Shown: piece by piece, positions 12,101 through 21,989 of the stretch
How the letters are laid out: every line of letters begins with the position of its first letter
How positions within the stretch are numbered: the stretch's first letter is position 1
Assembly: GCA_030280995.1 (NCBI GenBank)
Contig: JASXTE010000021.1
Span: forward strand, 310,001-374,000
From: Hemileia vastatrix
Lineage: Eukaryota; Basidiomycota; Pucciniomycetes; Pucciniales; Zaghouaniaceae
DNA length: 64,000 bases
Direction: 5' to 3'
Translations under genes and position numbers: made by a program
The notes under the pieces: model-generated
What the model was told of the DNA's origin: nothing
What the model saw: only the letters and a program-made list of their open reading frames with translations
The model's database searches: none

Positions 12101-12659
12101 TTGATTGCGTCTGGCGGCATGCAACCAAAAGTGTCCAGCACAAGTTTGGCCAAACTTGTGCTGGACACTTTTATCATGAAGAGTAGCCAGGGTGCAAGTC
12201 ATTTTTAATCATCTGAAATTTCTTATAAACATTTCCACTGTTATTAAATCTTTGTGCCTCACTCATATTTATCAATTGATTAATTTTTTTTCACCATTAT
12301 ATTATTAATATTATCAGTATAGCAAAAACTTGTGTGCCAAATGAATACTGGGTGATGTTACACCTTTTATAATATTATTAAATAAAGGTAAAAAAATATG
12401 AAAATGATTTATTTTACAAAAAATAAACTTCTATCCAAAAGCAATATGAGAGAAATAAAGTAAAATAAAAGAAATCAAAGATGAAAATTAAAATCCAAGT
12501 TAAATTCCTGCCATAAACAGAAAAAAGAGATGTTGAATCAAATTAGCACAATCAGGGCTAAACTTGCACTAAATTTTTTTTTTTGTAAAAATAAAAAAAA
12601 ATCCACTTGAGCTTTACCAAAACTTCAGCATGAAAATTTTGCCATATCAAACTACTTCT
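6180..12659 (+). repeat. ~606-bp satellite array, about 10.7 units
   Basis: Units begin with a sequence close to GGTATTTGATCTTTGTGCC at 6180, 6786, 7366, 7980, 8585, 9188, 9798, 10412, 11020, 11629 and 12240, giving spacings of 580-614 bp. Shared landmarks inside each unit are ATTTATCATTTGATTAATTT, GCATACCGGGTGATGTTACA, TATAATATTATTAAATAAAG, ATCAAGAGCCAGTAGA and a long palindrome near the unit end. Units are visibly diverged from each other, so the array is not newly amplified. The last unit is cut by the LTR of G2 at 12660, before its palindrome. No unit has a conserved long reading frame. Possible roles (centromeric or heterochromatic satellite, or internal repeats of a large transposon) cannot be decided from sequence alone. 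Confidence 0.92.
6672..12172. repeat. Ten unit-linked palindromes (38-46 bp)
   Basis: Each complete satellite unit has one dyad with half-site GTGTCCAGCACAAGTT, often extended by AAAA on the left and TTTT on the right. Positions: 6672-6717, 7256-7293, 7862-7907, 8471-8516, 9074-9119, 9683-9728, 10298-10343, 10906-10951, 11515-11560, 12127-12172. The centre varies: TTCGGCCGAA (unit 2), TTCAGCTGAA (unit 3), TTTGGCCAAA (unit 10) are all self-complementary but different. The palindromes are much better conserved than the surrounding unit and can form a 19-23 bp hairpin or cruciform. Confidence 0.93.
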
Positions 12660-13458
12660 TGTCAAGGTGCGCTTTTGGTCTAAAAGATTTGGTATGAAGT
12701 TTTACAAGGATTTTAAGGGTTAAAATGGATTCTCAACAATTTGGTACGTATTTCTCACTCAAAGATGATTTTACTCAATGATAAGAGGTAAATTTAAAAT
12801 ATCAATATAAGCTATAGATTAGAATTACGTCCTTGTAAATACTAAAGATATAAAATATAAGAGATAAGTGTAGTATTGTAGTTGTGGTAATAAAGTAAGG
12901 TAATAATGGAATGAAGAAAAAAACAACCAAAAGAGAGGCCTTATATAGGCAAAGGAGGGACAAAGCACGACAATCAAATTATGAAAACAGTAGTATGAGA
13001 GAGAGAAAAAATAAATATTCCAGAAGGAGTATTTTCAAATAATAAAGTTGTTCTAAAAAGAAGGTGTCAAAAAGATGTATTTACAGAGTATGTCAGAAAT
13101 ACATCAATTTATTTAATATTTACTGTAGAAGTCAATTCTAAATAAGAAATTTGAATTTTTTTATATATTTAATATTATTTGAATATTAAAATCTTAATTT
13201 AATTTAAAATCTATTTTTTAATATAATTCTTTATTTCTTCCAACCTGTCAAATGAGCACGGTGTTAGAGAAAAAATATAAGGGACAATTTTATATTTAAT
13301 TTTAATTATTTATTTAATTTTATCATTCTGTAATTAGTTAATTTATTATAAGTAATTTTAATGTAACTAATTAATTAAATAATTAAAATGATAAGGTGCA
13401 GCTTCATCCAGTAAATAATTAATTATTTCACTGGGTAAGTCTAGTAGCCTGGCTGACA
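12660..13458 (-). repeat. 3' LTR of G2
   Basis: Plus-strand ends TGTCAAGG...GGCTGACA (minus-strand TGTCAGCC...CCTTGACA). The minus-strand TATA box lies in GAGGCCTTATATAGGC around 12936-12950. Shares its first bases with the G1/G3 LTRs, but the body is shorter and diverged. It ends inside the satellite at ...ACTACTTCT. Confidence 0.9.
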
Positions 13459-13471
13459 CTCCCTCACTCTA
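13459..13471 (-). other. G2 polypurine tract
   Basis: On the minus strand the bases directly upstream of the 3' LTR read AGAGTGAGGGAG, a purine run in the expected plus-strand priming position. The same tract (GGAGTGAGGGAG) borders the 3' LTR of G3 at 40961-40972. Confidence 0.8.
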
Positions 13472-13491
13472 AAAAAACAATAAAAAAAATG

Positions 13492-14898
13492 CTATGATTT
13501 TTTCTTTTTATACTTTTTTAGTAGAGTAGGGAGATTAGATATCTCCTTCCCAGGTATCCAAGAATCATATTCAGATGATTTATTCTTGAATCTCAATAAG
13601 TATTCTGTACCTTTTTCAGCAGTGACTATTCTGTCATTTAGAATTTTTTCAATTTCTGCTGTTTCAGTAATTTCATTTGGGGTTTTCTTTGGTCTACCCC
13701 TCCTTTTTGGAAATAAATCACTATTGGATGTGTAAGGTTTCAAAAGAGATATTGGAAAAACAGGATGTTTTCTGTCATATGGAGAATACAGAATAACTTC
13801 AACTGCATTATCTCCAATCATTCTTCTGACAACAAATGGACCAACAAATGGATCTTTCAATTTGTTATTACCTTGTAAGTTGAAGTGGACTGTAGAAATC
13901 AACACTTCATCACCCTTTTTAAAAGTGTATTCTTTATGGGATTTGTCCCATCTTTTATTCTCATATTCAAATGATTTTTCAATACATTTTTGAGCATGAT
14001 TTCTACATAGTTGTTGCATTTGAAGAAAAGATTTTACACCAGGATGTATATCCAATTTAGGTATTTTGTTATTGAGAATTTGGGCAGGAGTATTAGGAAC
14101 ATATCCAAGCCAGAGCTCAAAAGGCTTTCTTTGAGTAACAGAATGAACAGTGCTATTATAAGCAAATTCTAACCCAGGAAGTAAGGTAACCCAATCATGA
14201 GTGAATCTGTCATTATCTTTATACTCAAGGCCAAAGGCACAATATCTTCTTATCATGTCCTCTAAAGTCTGAATCATTCTTTCAGCTAAACCATCAGTCT
14301 GAGGGTGATGGGCAGTAGAAAGTTTCAGATCACAACCACAAAAATCCATCAGAGACATCCAAAATTCAGAAGTAAATTTAGGGTCTCTGTCAGAGATTAT
14401 GGCTTTAGGAAAACCAGCAGTATTAAACATATGAGACCACCATAAGAAAGCTAATTCTTTAGTGGAAACATCCTTGTGGGTAGGGATAAATTTACACATT
14501 TTTGTGAATCTGTCCACAATAACCCAACAAGAGTTATGACTGTCTTTACCAGCAATAGGTAATCCTGTTACAAAATCCATGTTTATTATTTGCCATGGAG
14601 CATCAGGAGGTTCAATATGTTGCATTAATCCTGCTCTTTTACCAGTTAATCTTTTTGATTTTTGGCAAGAATCACAAGATTCAACATATAATTTTGTGTC
14701 TTCAGACATATTAGCCCACCAAGCAGTGTTCTTAATTCTGATCATTGTTTTGTCAAGATCAAAATGTCCAGCTAATATGTCATCATGACAAATTTTCAAG
14801 ATGATTTCTTTCATAGAAGGAGGAATAACAATAACATTACTCAACTTTCTTCTATAATATAGATATCCTTCATCAATTGAAAATTTACCTTTTTCCAA
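13492..14898 (-). pseudogene. G2 integrase with chromo-like C-terminus
   Basis: Last part of the polyprotein, 468 codons open to the natural end (KKYKKKKS-stop). It inserts retrotransposon cDNA into the genome. Visible in order: HHCC zinc-binding region (CHDD..AGHFD then CDSCQKSKR), catalytic core with D in INMDFVTGLP, D in ISDRDPKF and E in DGLAERMIQTLED, a C-terminal region with KGDEVLIST and GPFVVRRM, and a chromodomain-like end (EIEKILNDR, EYLLRFKNK, YDSWIPGKEISN). The aromatic-cage positions are only partly conserved, so histone binding is uncertain. All three catalytic residues are intact in this copy, but the segment is separated from the rest of pol by a TAA near 14983. Confidence 0.93.
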
Positions 14899-14982
14899 AG
14901 CTTTTTGGTACTTTGGTGGAAGGGTTTTAATTAATGCTTGTATTGAAGCATTCTTTGGATCATTTAATATGATGAATAACTT

Positions 14983-15246
14983 TTAAAAGTCAGTGTCCTT
15001 ATCATATGATTCCAGAATAAGCTGTAATAGCTCTTCCTCCATATCAACCACATATATCCCATGTATATGAATAATTTCATCCTCAGGATCATACGCGGGA
15101 TTAGAGTCATTATTTGGCAAAGGTAACCTAGATAAAATATCCACATTTGAGTGAACAATACCAGCCCTATGAATAATTGTCATTCTCCCTCGGTACTCTT
15201 GAACAGCCAGCTGCCATCTGAAAATATGTCTGTTAGGTGTTTTCAA
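14983..15246 (-). pseudogene. G2 RNase H-integrase linker fragment
   Basis: Eighty-seven codons in the integrase frame, beginning KTPNRHIFRWQLAVQEYRG and containing HRAGIVHSNVDILSRLP, the conserved tether of Ty3/gypsy RNase H into integrase. It is in frame with the integrase downstream but ends at TAA (…KDTDF-stop) and is out of frame with the reverse transcriptase upstream: a one-base shift sits at the KSL/NLKTP junction near 15249. Confidence 0.9.
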
Positions 15247-15248
15247 TT

Positions 15249-16124
15249 TTAAAGGGATTTAACTGCACTGAAGTCAGTGACAAGTTCAAATTTCTGGTCA
15301 TCTAGGTAATAATGAAGCTTTTCTAGAGCCCATACTACAGCTAAACACTCTAATTGAGTAGCACCATATTTCAATTCACTATTTCTCAAGGTTCTTGAAA
15401 CATAACAAATTACTACTTCTGAAACTTTATCATTTATCACTTGTTTTTGATGGAGGGCAGCACCAAGACCAATGAAACTGGCATCAGTGTACAAAACAAA
15501 TGGTTGATTAAAGTCAGGTAAAGCAAGAATTGGTGCTGACATCAAACAGTGTTTCATAGTGTCAAAGACTCTTTGTCTTTCACTATTCCAGACAAAAGCA
15601 ACATCCTTTCTAGTTAATTGGGTAAGGGGTAAAGCTATGACTTGGTAATTTTTAATATACTGTCTATAGTATCGACACATTCCCAAAAAACTTTGGAGCT
15701 CTCTCACTGTTGTAGGAGCCTTCACCTGTTGTATGGCTGCCACTTTGTTCTGGTCAACACATATCTGTAAGCCTGAAACAACATGACCAAGAACTTTTAA
15801 AGAATGGAAACCAAATTTACATTTCTTCAAAGCAAGTGTCATATTTATTTCATCCATTTTCTGGAATACTTTACACAGGTGTTTAAGATGGTCCTCAAAT
15901 GTTTTTGAGAATATAATGATATCATCAATATAAACCATCAGCCATCCTTCAATTATCTCTTGATGGAATGTGTTATCCATTACTTTTTGGAAAACTGAAG
16001 GGGCATTTTTAGGGCCAAATGGCATCCTAATATACTTATAAATACCCATATGAGTGGCAATCATCAGAATGTTCTGAGAATTTTTCTCAACAGGTACCTG
16101 GTGATATCCTTTATTACCATCCAA
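15249..16124 (-). pseudogene. G2 reverse transcriptase and RNase H
   Basis: Copies element RNA into cDNA and degrades the RNA strand. Seen: DGNKGYHQVPVEK, MPFGPKNAPSVFQ, catalytic YIDD (15921-15932), LGHVVSG, the RNase H start LYTDASFIGLGAALHQ, and ATQLECLAVVWALEKLHYYL. Active-site residues appear intact. It is open for 291 codons, separated from the upstream part by a TAA at the DDI-PLPRI position (16185) and frameshifted from the downstream part at its end. Confidence 0.93.
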
Positions 16125-16184
16125 ACAGCTGATATATTTAGCACCCTGTAAAGTAGCATGTATAGAGCTGATTCTAGGTAAAGG

Positions 16185-18488
16185 TTAGATATCATCAACA
16201 GTATAAGTGTTTAGTGCTCTATAATCACCACATAACCTGGCTTTATCTTTCTCATAAGAAATTAGGACAGGTGAGATAACACAATATTTAGGTGTTTCAA
16301 CTACATTTTCAATAATATTCATTTTTAAAAGGGTAGAGATATTGTCTTCAATATCTTTTCTCTTTGTGGAAGAAGCAGGATAAGGCTTCTTCTTTAAACT
16401 AGGTGGTATATCAGTTAATGGGCAAGACAATGAAAGTTTCATTTCCTCTTTAACTAATCCCAGTTCATGTGACCCATGAGCAAAGGCCATAGGAAAAGAT
16501 TTTATCAAGTTAATGATGGAATCTTTATCCTCACCAGAAAGTTGTTCTCCAAAAGAAGCATTGTCAATTTCAGACATAAGGACATGCATTTCCTTTGTAG
16601 ATCTTCCTTTATATTGAACCACAGAATTACATGTGTTCAATTCTGGTTTTACTAATTTTTTAGGGGAGGAAATCTTAAATTTTCTCTTCCCATTCATCCC
16701 CATTGTGAAACATTGGTTTGAAGGATCCAATTTTATGCCATACTTGGTTAAAATATCATTCCCTACAATAAACCAATTGCTCAAGTTATCATTTTTCATG
16801 ACAACAAAATCACAAATAGCTCTTACAAAACCATGGTTATACTTAAAAAACACTGTGGCTTTGTATTTACCAATGGGGGACAAAATAGAGCCATATCCTC
16901 TCCAATTTTCAGAAATGATAGGCATCAGTTTTGATTTATAGTCTTGATCTACTGAAGCAAGTGCTCTTTCAGATACTACACTTCCTCCAGCTCCAGAATC
17001 CAGAACAACTTCAATGCTGGTTCCATTGATCAAGACTGGTGCCTTAAGAGGGGCAATAATAATTGAGCTATCCTCAATGTTCTTTATGATCTCAGCATCT
17101 TCAACTGTAGATAAATCATTATTATCAATGTCAATAGTATTTAAATAATGGATATCCTCTTCCAGCATCAAGATTTCTTGTTGAGATTCATATGAAATAT
17201 TGCTGGCACAATCACTTGATGTATCATCCAGTGCTACTGTGTCATCAGCATGCTCCTCTGTTTGTTCTACAAGACTTATCTTCTTGTCACAAACATGGCC
17301 TTTCTGCCAAGGCTTGTTGCACTTGAAGCAAGTGTTTGTTGCATACTTCTTTGGTGCAACAGGGGCAGAAGGTTTACCAACCTTTTCCAGAGGTTTCTGT
17401 TGGTAAGTGGAGGGTTTCTCCAAAGGGGTCCTAGGAATGAATCTTCTGGCATCATACTTATTGTTTAGAAGTATCTCATTGAAAGTATTAATGAAAGAAG
17501 AGGGTTCTTTGGAGAACTCAGTCCTAGCCACTATCAAGTCTCTCAGAGACATTGGTAATTTATAGAGGATCCTGTCCTTCCATAACTCAAACTCCATATT
17601 TGGGTCCATTGCCCTTAAGATTTTTACAAGTTTCATTAAAAACTCAATAGGTTTATCAGTAGAAGAGCTATATCTAGTTTCCTCATACTGCCTTTGTTGA
17701 GCCATTCTGAACTTGGAGCCACCAAATTGTGCTTTAATTAATTTCTTCCAATCCTCCCATGAGTAGTCATTCCCATCCAGGAGAGCAGATTCATACCACA
17801 TCAGGGCAACATTAGTGAACAAAGAAATTAACTTGGACACAATTTCCTCATTTGGGAGTTTGTAAGAATTTTTTAAGTTATCAATTCTGCAAATAAATTG
17901 TTGCCAATCAGAGGAAGAATCACCATCAAATGTTGGGTACTGGTCAAGTTTTGGCCAATTCTTTTGATTTGAAGGAGTCTCCTTAGTACTAGCTTGTTTC
18001 TGAGTAAGAAGCAGCTGTAATTTCTCTAATTGTGCTGAAATCTCATTGTTTAATCCTTCTGTTGCAGATTCTGGTGCATCATCAGTTTTTGATGGAAACT
18101 CAGTGTTATCAACAGGTATTTCTGGAGCTATTTTTACTTTAGATGAACTAGCCACAGGTACTATTTGAGCATCCTGCACTATATGTTCCTTCACAGAAAT
18201 GTCAGAATATTTTTGGTCATTTAACAATGAGTTCAATTTTTCTTCAATGGTTGTTAGTCTTGTTTTCATTCTTGGAAGACTAGATAAACTCTCATTGATA
18301 TTTGCAAATGATAATTGATTTTTATTTTGAAAAGATGACAAATGGTCATTCAATCTTTTCAGATTTATCTTATCTATCTCTACCTCCTGGCAACAGGCGG
18401 ATACAGTATCTTTTAGTTTAGACAAATAATTTTTTATATTTTGCCATAAAGCAACTTTCTTTTCATGGGTTGCTTTGTAATGAGACAA
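16185..18488 (-). pseudogene. G2 Gag core, zinc knuckle, protease and RT N-terminus
   Basis: Open for 767 codons. Order: coiled-coil stretch (about 1-110), retrotransposon Gag core (NWPKLDQYPTFDGDSSSDWQ, LMWYES, AQFGGSKF), zinc knuckle CFKCNKPWQKGHVC (17289-17330) of the C-x2-C-x7-H-x-C type common in chromoviruses, aspartic protease with VLDSGAGGSVVSE (near 16975-17010) and a FIVGND motif, then the start of reverse transcriptase (LKKKPYPAS, GDYRALNTY). Gag and Pol share one frame with no frameshift site. The Gag N-terminal part lies upstream past one TAA. Confidence 0.92.
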
Positions 18489-18814
18489 TTCATCAGAGAC
18501 TCTCTGTGCTTCACTTCTTAATGCTTAATAACCCTGATCAGTTAACAAACTATTATATCTCTGATTCAATTGCATATTGTTCATTATATGATTTTGCTTG
18601 GCAATAATATCTCTCAAGTGCTTATAATTAATTCTTGCTACATCTGGAGTGTTTCTCAATAAGGAAACTGAGTAACTTTCCAGACTCTCATAGAACTCAG
18701 GGTCAAAAGTTTCATCAATCACAGCCATATCAGGATTAATCATTGAGGTAGAAATTAAAAGTAATGGATTAGATACATGAGTTATCTGTCTACTACTCCC
18801 AGCCTCTATAGGTC

Positions 18815-19375
18815 TCAAAGTTTCATCCTCCCTTCCTGATTTACCTGAAGGAACAGAGTCAGCCACAAGAAAAGGCACTTGAGAATCAATAGAGGGACGT
18901 ACCAGGGTTTGCTGGGTATCACCATATTGGGCTTCCTTCTTCTTTTGCCTCCTTGATAAGGGTGGGGAGGAGTGGGGTTGACCTGGTTGGGCCTTGATGG
19001 ACCTGCCTGAGGTAACTGATGCTGGTTTTGAGCCAGGTAGTCCCACTGAGTGTTTAGCCAGTCCCACTGCCACTTGGACACTTCCACCTTCTCTTGGGAC
19101 TGGGGAGCCAATTGTTGTTGATCCCTGGGAGGAAGAGATTTCTTCTTCTCTTGGAGAAAAGTATCTGTTCTTCTCACCTTTTCTTCCAAAGCATCTACCC
19201 TTACCTTTAGTCTCAAGCTTTCTGTCCTTAACTCCTTTATGTGAGTAGACAGATTCTTTACCTGCTGAGACAATGGCATCTTTTTTATCCTGAAGCCTTT
19301 TGGAAGCTCTTCTGGTGGGTTTAACATAGGCTTCTGATCCTGAGTTGTGTCCACTAGGATTTCTACTTCTTCCAT
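18815..19375 (-). CDS. +1 overlapping frame inside G2 gag (coiled-coil/basic protein)
   Basis: Open for 186 codons with no stop, +1 relative to Gag (19514 minus 19375 = 139). ATG in GAGATGG context, preceded by Asp-Val-Glu codons as in G1 and G3. Features: coiled coil (LPKGFRIKKMPLSQQVKNL, STHIKELRTES), Trp block (VSKWQWDWLNTQWDYL), then GPSRPNQVNP, TPPHPYQGGKRRRKP and a KPW end. About 59% of residues in the coiled-coil segment are identical to G3 and most others conservative, against about 35% for the Gag frame over the same bases (hand alignment). A 58-nt intron (19442-19385) would fuse the first 24 Gag residues to this frame. A second GT-AG pair (18902-18845) would give a stop right after KPW, as found without splicing in G1/G3. 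Product unknown; possibly nucleic-acid binding. Confidence 0.6.
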   Translation of the reverse strand: MEEVEILVDTTQDQKPMLNPPEELPKGFRIKKMPLSQQVKNLSTHIKELRTESLRLKVRVDALEEKVRRTDTFLQEKKKSLPPRDQQQLAPQSQEKVEVSKWQWDWLNTQWDYLAQNQHQLPQAGPSRPNQVNPTPPHPYQGGKRRRKPNMVIPSKPWYVPLLILKCLFLWLTLFLQVNQEGRMKL

Positions 19376-19384
19376 CTCTACATC

Positions 19385-19442
19385 CTGTTTGGGGCAAGGA
19401 TTTATTAGTTTGAGAAATTCTTCTTGTTAAAGGAGAACTTAC
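19385..19442 (-). other. Candidate 58-nt intron joining Gag N-terminus to the +1 frame
   Basis: Donor GTAAGT (consensus), branch-like ACTAAT, acceptor ACAG followed by GATG. Removal joins phase 0 to phase 0 and moves translation from the Gag frame into the +1 frame at Asp-Val-Glu-Met. The length is 1 modulo 3. The homologous segment in G3 is 64 nt with its own donor, branch and acceptor. It stays open in the Gag frame if not spliced. Confidence 0.65.
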
Positions 19443-19514
19443 AGAAGTAGGCTCATCATAATCAATTAAGTCTAGTTCTTCTTCACATGCAGCAAAACCA
19501 CTTTGGTCAGTCAT

Positions 19515-20585
19515 TTTAAGATTCTACTGAAATGAAGAAAAGAGACAATAAGATTAATTAGTCTTTATTTTTAATTTTTATTTAACAGAAATAAAATAAA
19601 AATAATAATAAAAATCTTTTTAGGATAAAAATCAACTTAAATAAAATTAATTTATTAATAAATAAAAAAAATTTAAAACCAGGATTATAATATAATCAAC
19701 TGTAGAAATAAATTAGAATTTTTATTAATAATTTTTAATTATTTATTTTCAGGATTTAAATCAACTAATTTATTACCAGGACTTATTGTCAACTGAAGTA
19801 ATAAAATATGAATCTTTATTAAAAAAAATTTATTTAACTGATCACTTAACTACCAGGACTTAATGTCAACTGAAGTAATTAAATATGAAGTTTTTATTTT
19901 TAAATTTTATTAAACTGATCACTTAACTACCAGGACTTAATGTCAAATGAAGTAATTAAATATGAGTTTTATTAATTAAAAAAAATTTATTGAACTACCA
20001 GGACTCAAAGTCAACTGAAGTAATTAAATATGAATTATTTATTAATAAAAAAAATATTATTGTCAGGACAATTTGTCAACTGGAACAATTAAAATTTAAA
20101 TTAATCAGGACAAATGTCAACTGAAAAATTATAATAATTAATATTAAAATATAATTATTTTATTACTTCTGGGACTAAGAACACTTATTGCTCTATTATG
20201 GTCAACCAGGAAAAATAAAAAAAAATATAATAATAAAAAATAAATTCCAAATTACCAGACACCTCCCCCTGTAAAATGAGCAAATTAATGCCACTTACAG
20301 AGTGCTGAGTAAAAGGAAATACGTAGCAAATGAAGAGTGAAGAGTAACCCACAAATAGTAATATCAATAATTACCACGATATATACGACGTTTAGTCAGT
20401 ATATGAACCTAAGTTTTGGAGCGCGGTTCGATTCCCATTCGCAGCAAAAATTTTTGTCACGTGACGTATGACGTTCGTCATTTTCTCACCTTCTCTTGTC
20501 CTTTACAGGTACTTGTACACTGATGGTCCCCTCAATTACGCCTCAATTAACGTTGCGCCGTCGATATTTCGGAAAGGTTCCCAAT
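19515..20585 (-). other. G2 leader with short tandem repeats and primer-binding region
   Basis: Untranslated. Between about 19770 and 20130 there are roughly six copies of a 60-75 bp repeat built on CCAGGACTTAATGTCAACTG and AAGTAATTAAATATGAA. At the LTR boundary the minus strand reads ATTGGGAACCTTTCCGAAAT, alignable to the G1 and G3 boundary (ATTG..G.CCTTTCC) but not a plain tRNA CCA complement. No gene. Confidence 0.75.
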
Positions 20586-21375
20586 TGTCAAGGTACACTT
20601 TTGGTCTAGAAGATTTGGTATGAAGTCTTATGAGAATTTTAAGGGTTAAAATGGATTCTCAACAATATGGTACGTATTTTCTTAATCTAAGTGATTTAAT
20701 TACTCAAATAAAAGAGGTAGGATTAAAATATTGATATAATTTATAGATTAGAGTTACGTTATTGTAAATACTAATGTTATAGAATATAAGAATAAGTTTG
20801 ATTGTTTGTAATTGTAATAAAATAATGTAGTAATGGAATGAATAAAAAACAACCAAAAGAGAGGCCTTATATAGGCAAAGGAGGGACAAAGCACAACAAT
20901 CAAATTACGAAAACAGTAGTATGAAAGAGAGAGAAAAAGAATATTCCAGAAGGAGTATTTTCAAATAATAAAGTTGTTCTAAAAAGAAGGTGTCAAAAAG
21001 ATGTATTTACAGAGTATGTCAGAAATACATCAATTTATTTAATATTTACTGTAGAAGTCAATTCTAAATAAGAAATTTGAATTTTTGTATATATTTAATA
21101 CTATTTGAATATTAAAATCTTAATTTAATTTAAAATCTATAATTCTTTATTTCTTCCAACCTGTCAAATGAGCACGGTGTTAGAGAAAAAATATAAGGGA
21201 CAATTTTATATTTAATTGTAATTATTTATTTAATTTTATCATTTCTGTAATTAGTTAATTTATTATAAGTAATTTTAATGTAACTAATTAATTAAATAAT
21301 TAAAATGATAAGGTGCGGCTTCATCCAGTAAATAATTAATTATTTCACTGGGTAAGTCTAGTAGTCTGGCTGACA
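20586..21375 (-). repeat. 5' LTR of G2
   Basis: Same ends as the 3' LTR and nearly collinear with it; small indels account for 790 versus 799 bp. The TATA box on the minus strand lies in CTTATATAGGC around 20865-20876, upstream of gag, as expected for the promoter that drives the element. Confidence 0.9.
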
Positions 21376-21989
21376 TATAAGTTGTGAAATCTTTAAATGT
21401 CATTTTTATTAAATTGGTAGCAAAGGTTCTAAAATACAAAAACTATAATCAAGAATTTGAAATATATTAGCCATAAAAATGTGCTTTTAATGCTACCAAA
21501 TTAACTGTATAGTATTTTAAGTCAAACAAGCTTATTAATAAAAAAGTTAATAATAAAGAGTTGATGAAAGAATTTTGAATCAAAAATAGATTAAATTGTA
21601 TTTTTTTAAGAATACACACATTTAATTATTTAAGTTGTTCTACTTCTGATTAAAAATGTTACAATCAATGAAAAAATTTGTAAAAATTAATAGATTATTC
21701 AATATTAAATGTAAATTAACAAAACTAGAGCAGTTATCATATTTTTATATAAACAATAAAATATTTAAGAATTTAATACATGTTTTGAAATCATGTAAGT
21801 AGATTTCAAATTCTTTGTTATTGCTGGAGTTAAAATAATTTTTTTTAAAATTAATTTAGAAAATCATGTCAAAGGTTTCTTAATAAATTTCAAAGATGGT
21901 CACATGTTTGACGTATTTGAAGGAAAATAAGTTGAATTATACAAGATAAATCATATACACAGAACTTTATCTATTTACATGTTGGAATA
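21376..21989. other. AT-rich spacer, no gene seen
   Basis: Between the G2 LTR and the last exon of the gene at 21990-24416. No recognisable feature; this is the flank that fails to match the other side of G2. Confidence 0.6.

Larger units (their letters stand above)
18525..19514 (-). pseudogene. G2 Gag N-terminal part
   Basis: Starts at ATG 19514 (A at -3) and is open for 329 codons, in frame with the 18488 segment after one TAA. The first 30 residues are acidic and match G3 (pattern E-L-D-L-I-D-Y-D...SVSS). A donor-like GTAAGT falls in the SVSS codons. Residues about 60-230 overlap a second frame and are poorly conserved against G3 (Ser/Arg/Gly-rich). The helical region from about residue 250 (FDPEFYESLESYSVSLLRN) is conserved with G1/G3. 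No recognised catalytic domain. Confidence 0.88.
12660..21375 (-). mobile_element. G2: Ty3/gypsy retrotransposon, both LTRs, decayed coding region
   Basis: LTRs of 799 bp (12660-13458) and 790 bp (20586-21375) bracket one gag-pol reading frame on the minus strand in the order Gag, zinc knuckle, protease, reverse transcriptase, RNase H, integrase, chromodomain-like C-terminus. The order integrase last plus chromo-like tail places it near the chromovirus branch of Ty3/gypsy. Coding is broken by three in-frame stops (near 18525, 16185, 14983) and one frameshift near 15249. Flanks differ: CTTCT precedes 12660 (satellite) and TATAA follows 21375, so there is no target duplication. Confidence 0.93.

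Noticed and set aside
6180..12659. CRISPR-like array
   Set aside because: Units are 606 bp, diverged and in fungal DNA; there are no short spacers and no cas genes.
16633..16941. Antisense open frames over pol of G2 and G3 (also 14579-14788, 42070-42270)
   Set aside because: Mirror-frame shadows of conserved pol codons with no independent conservation signal.
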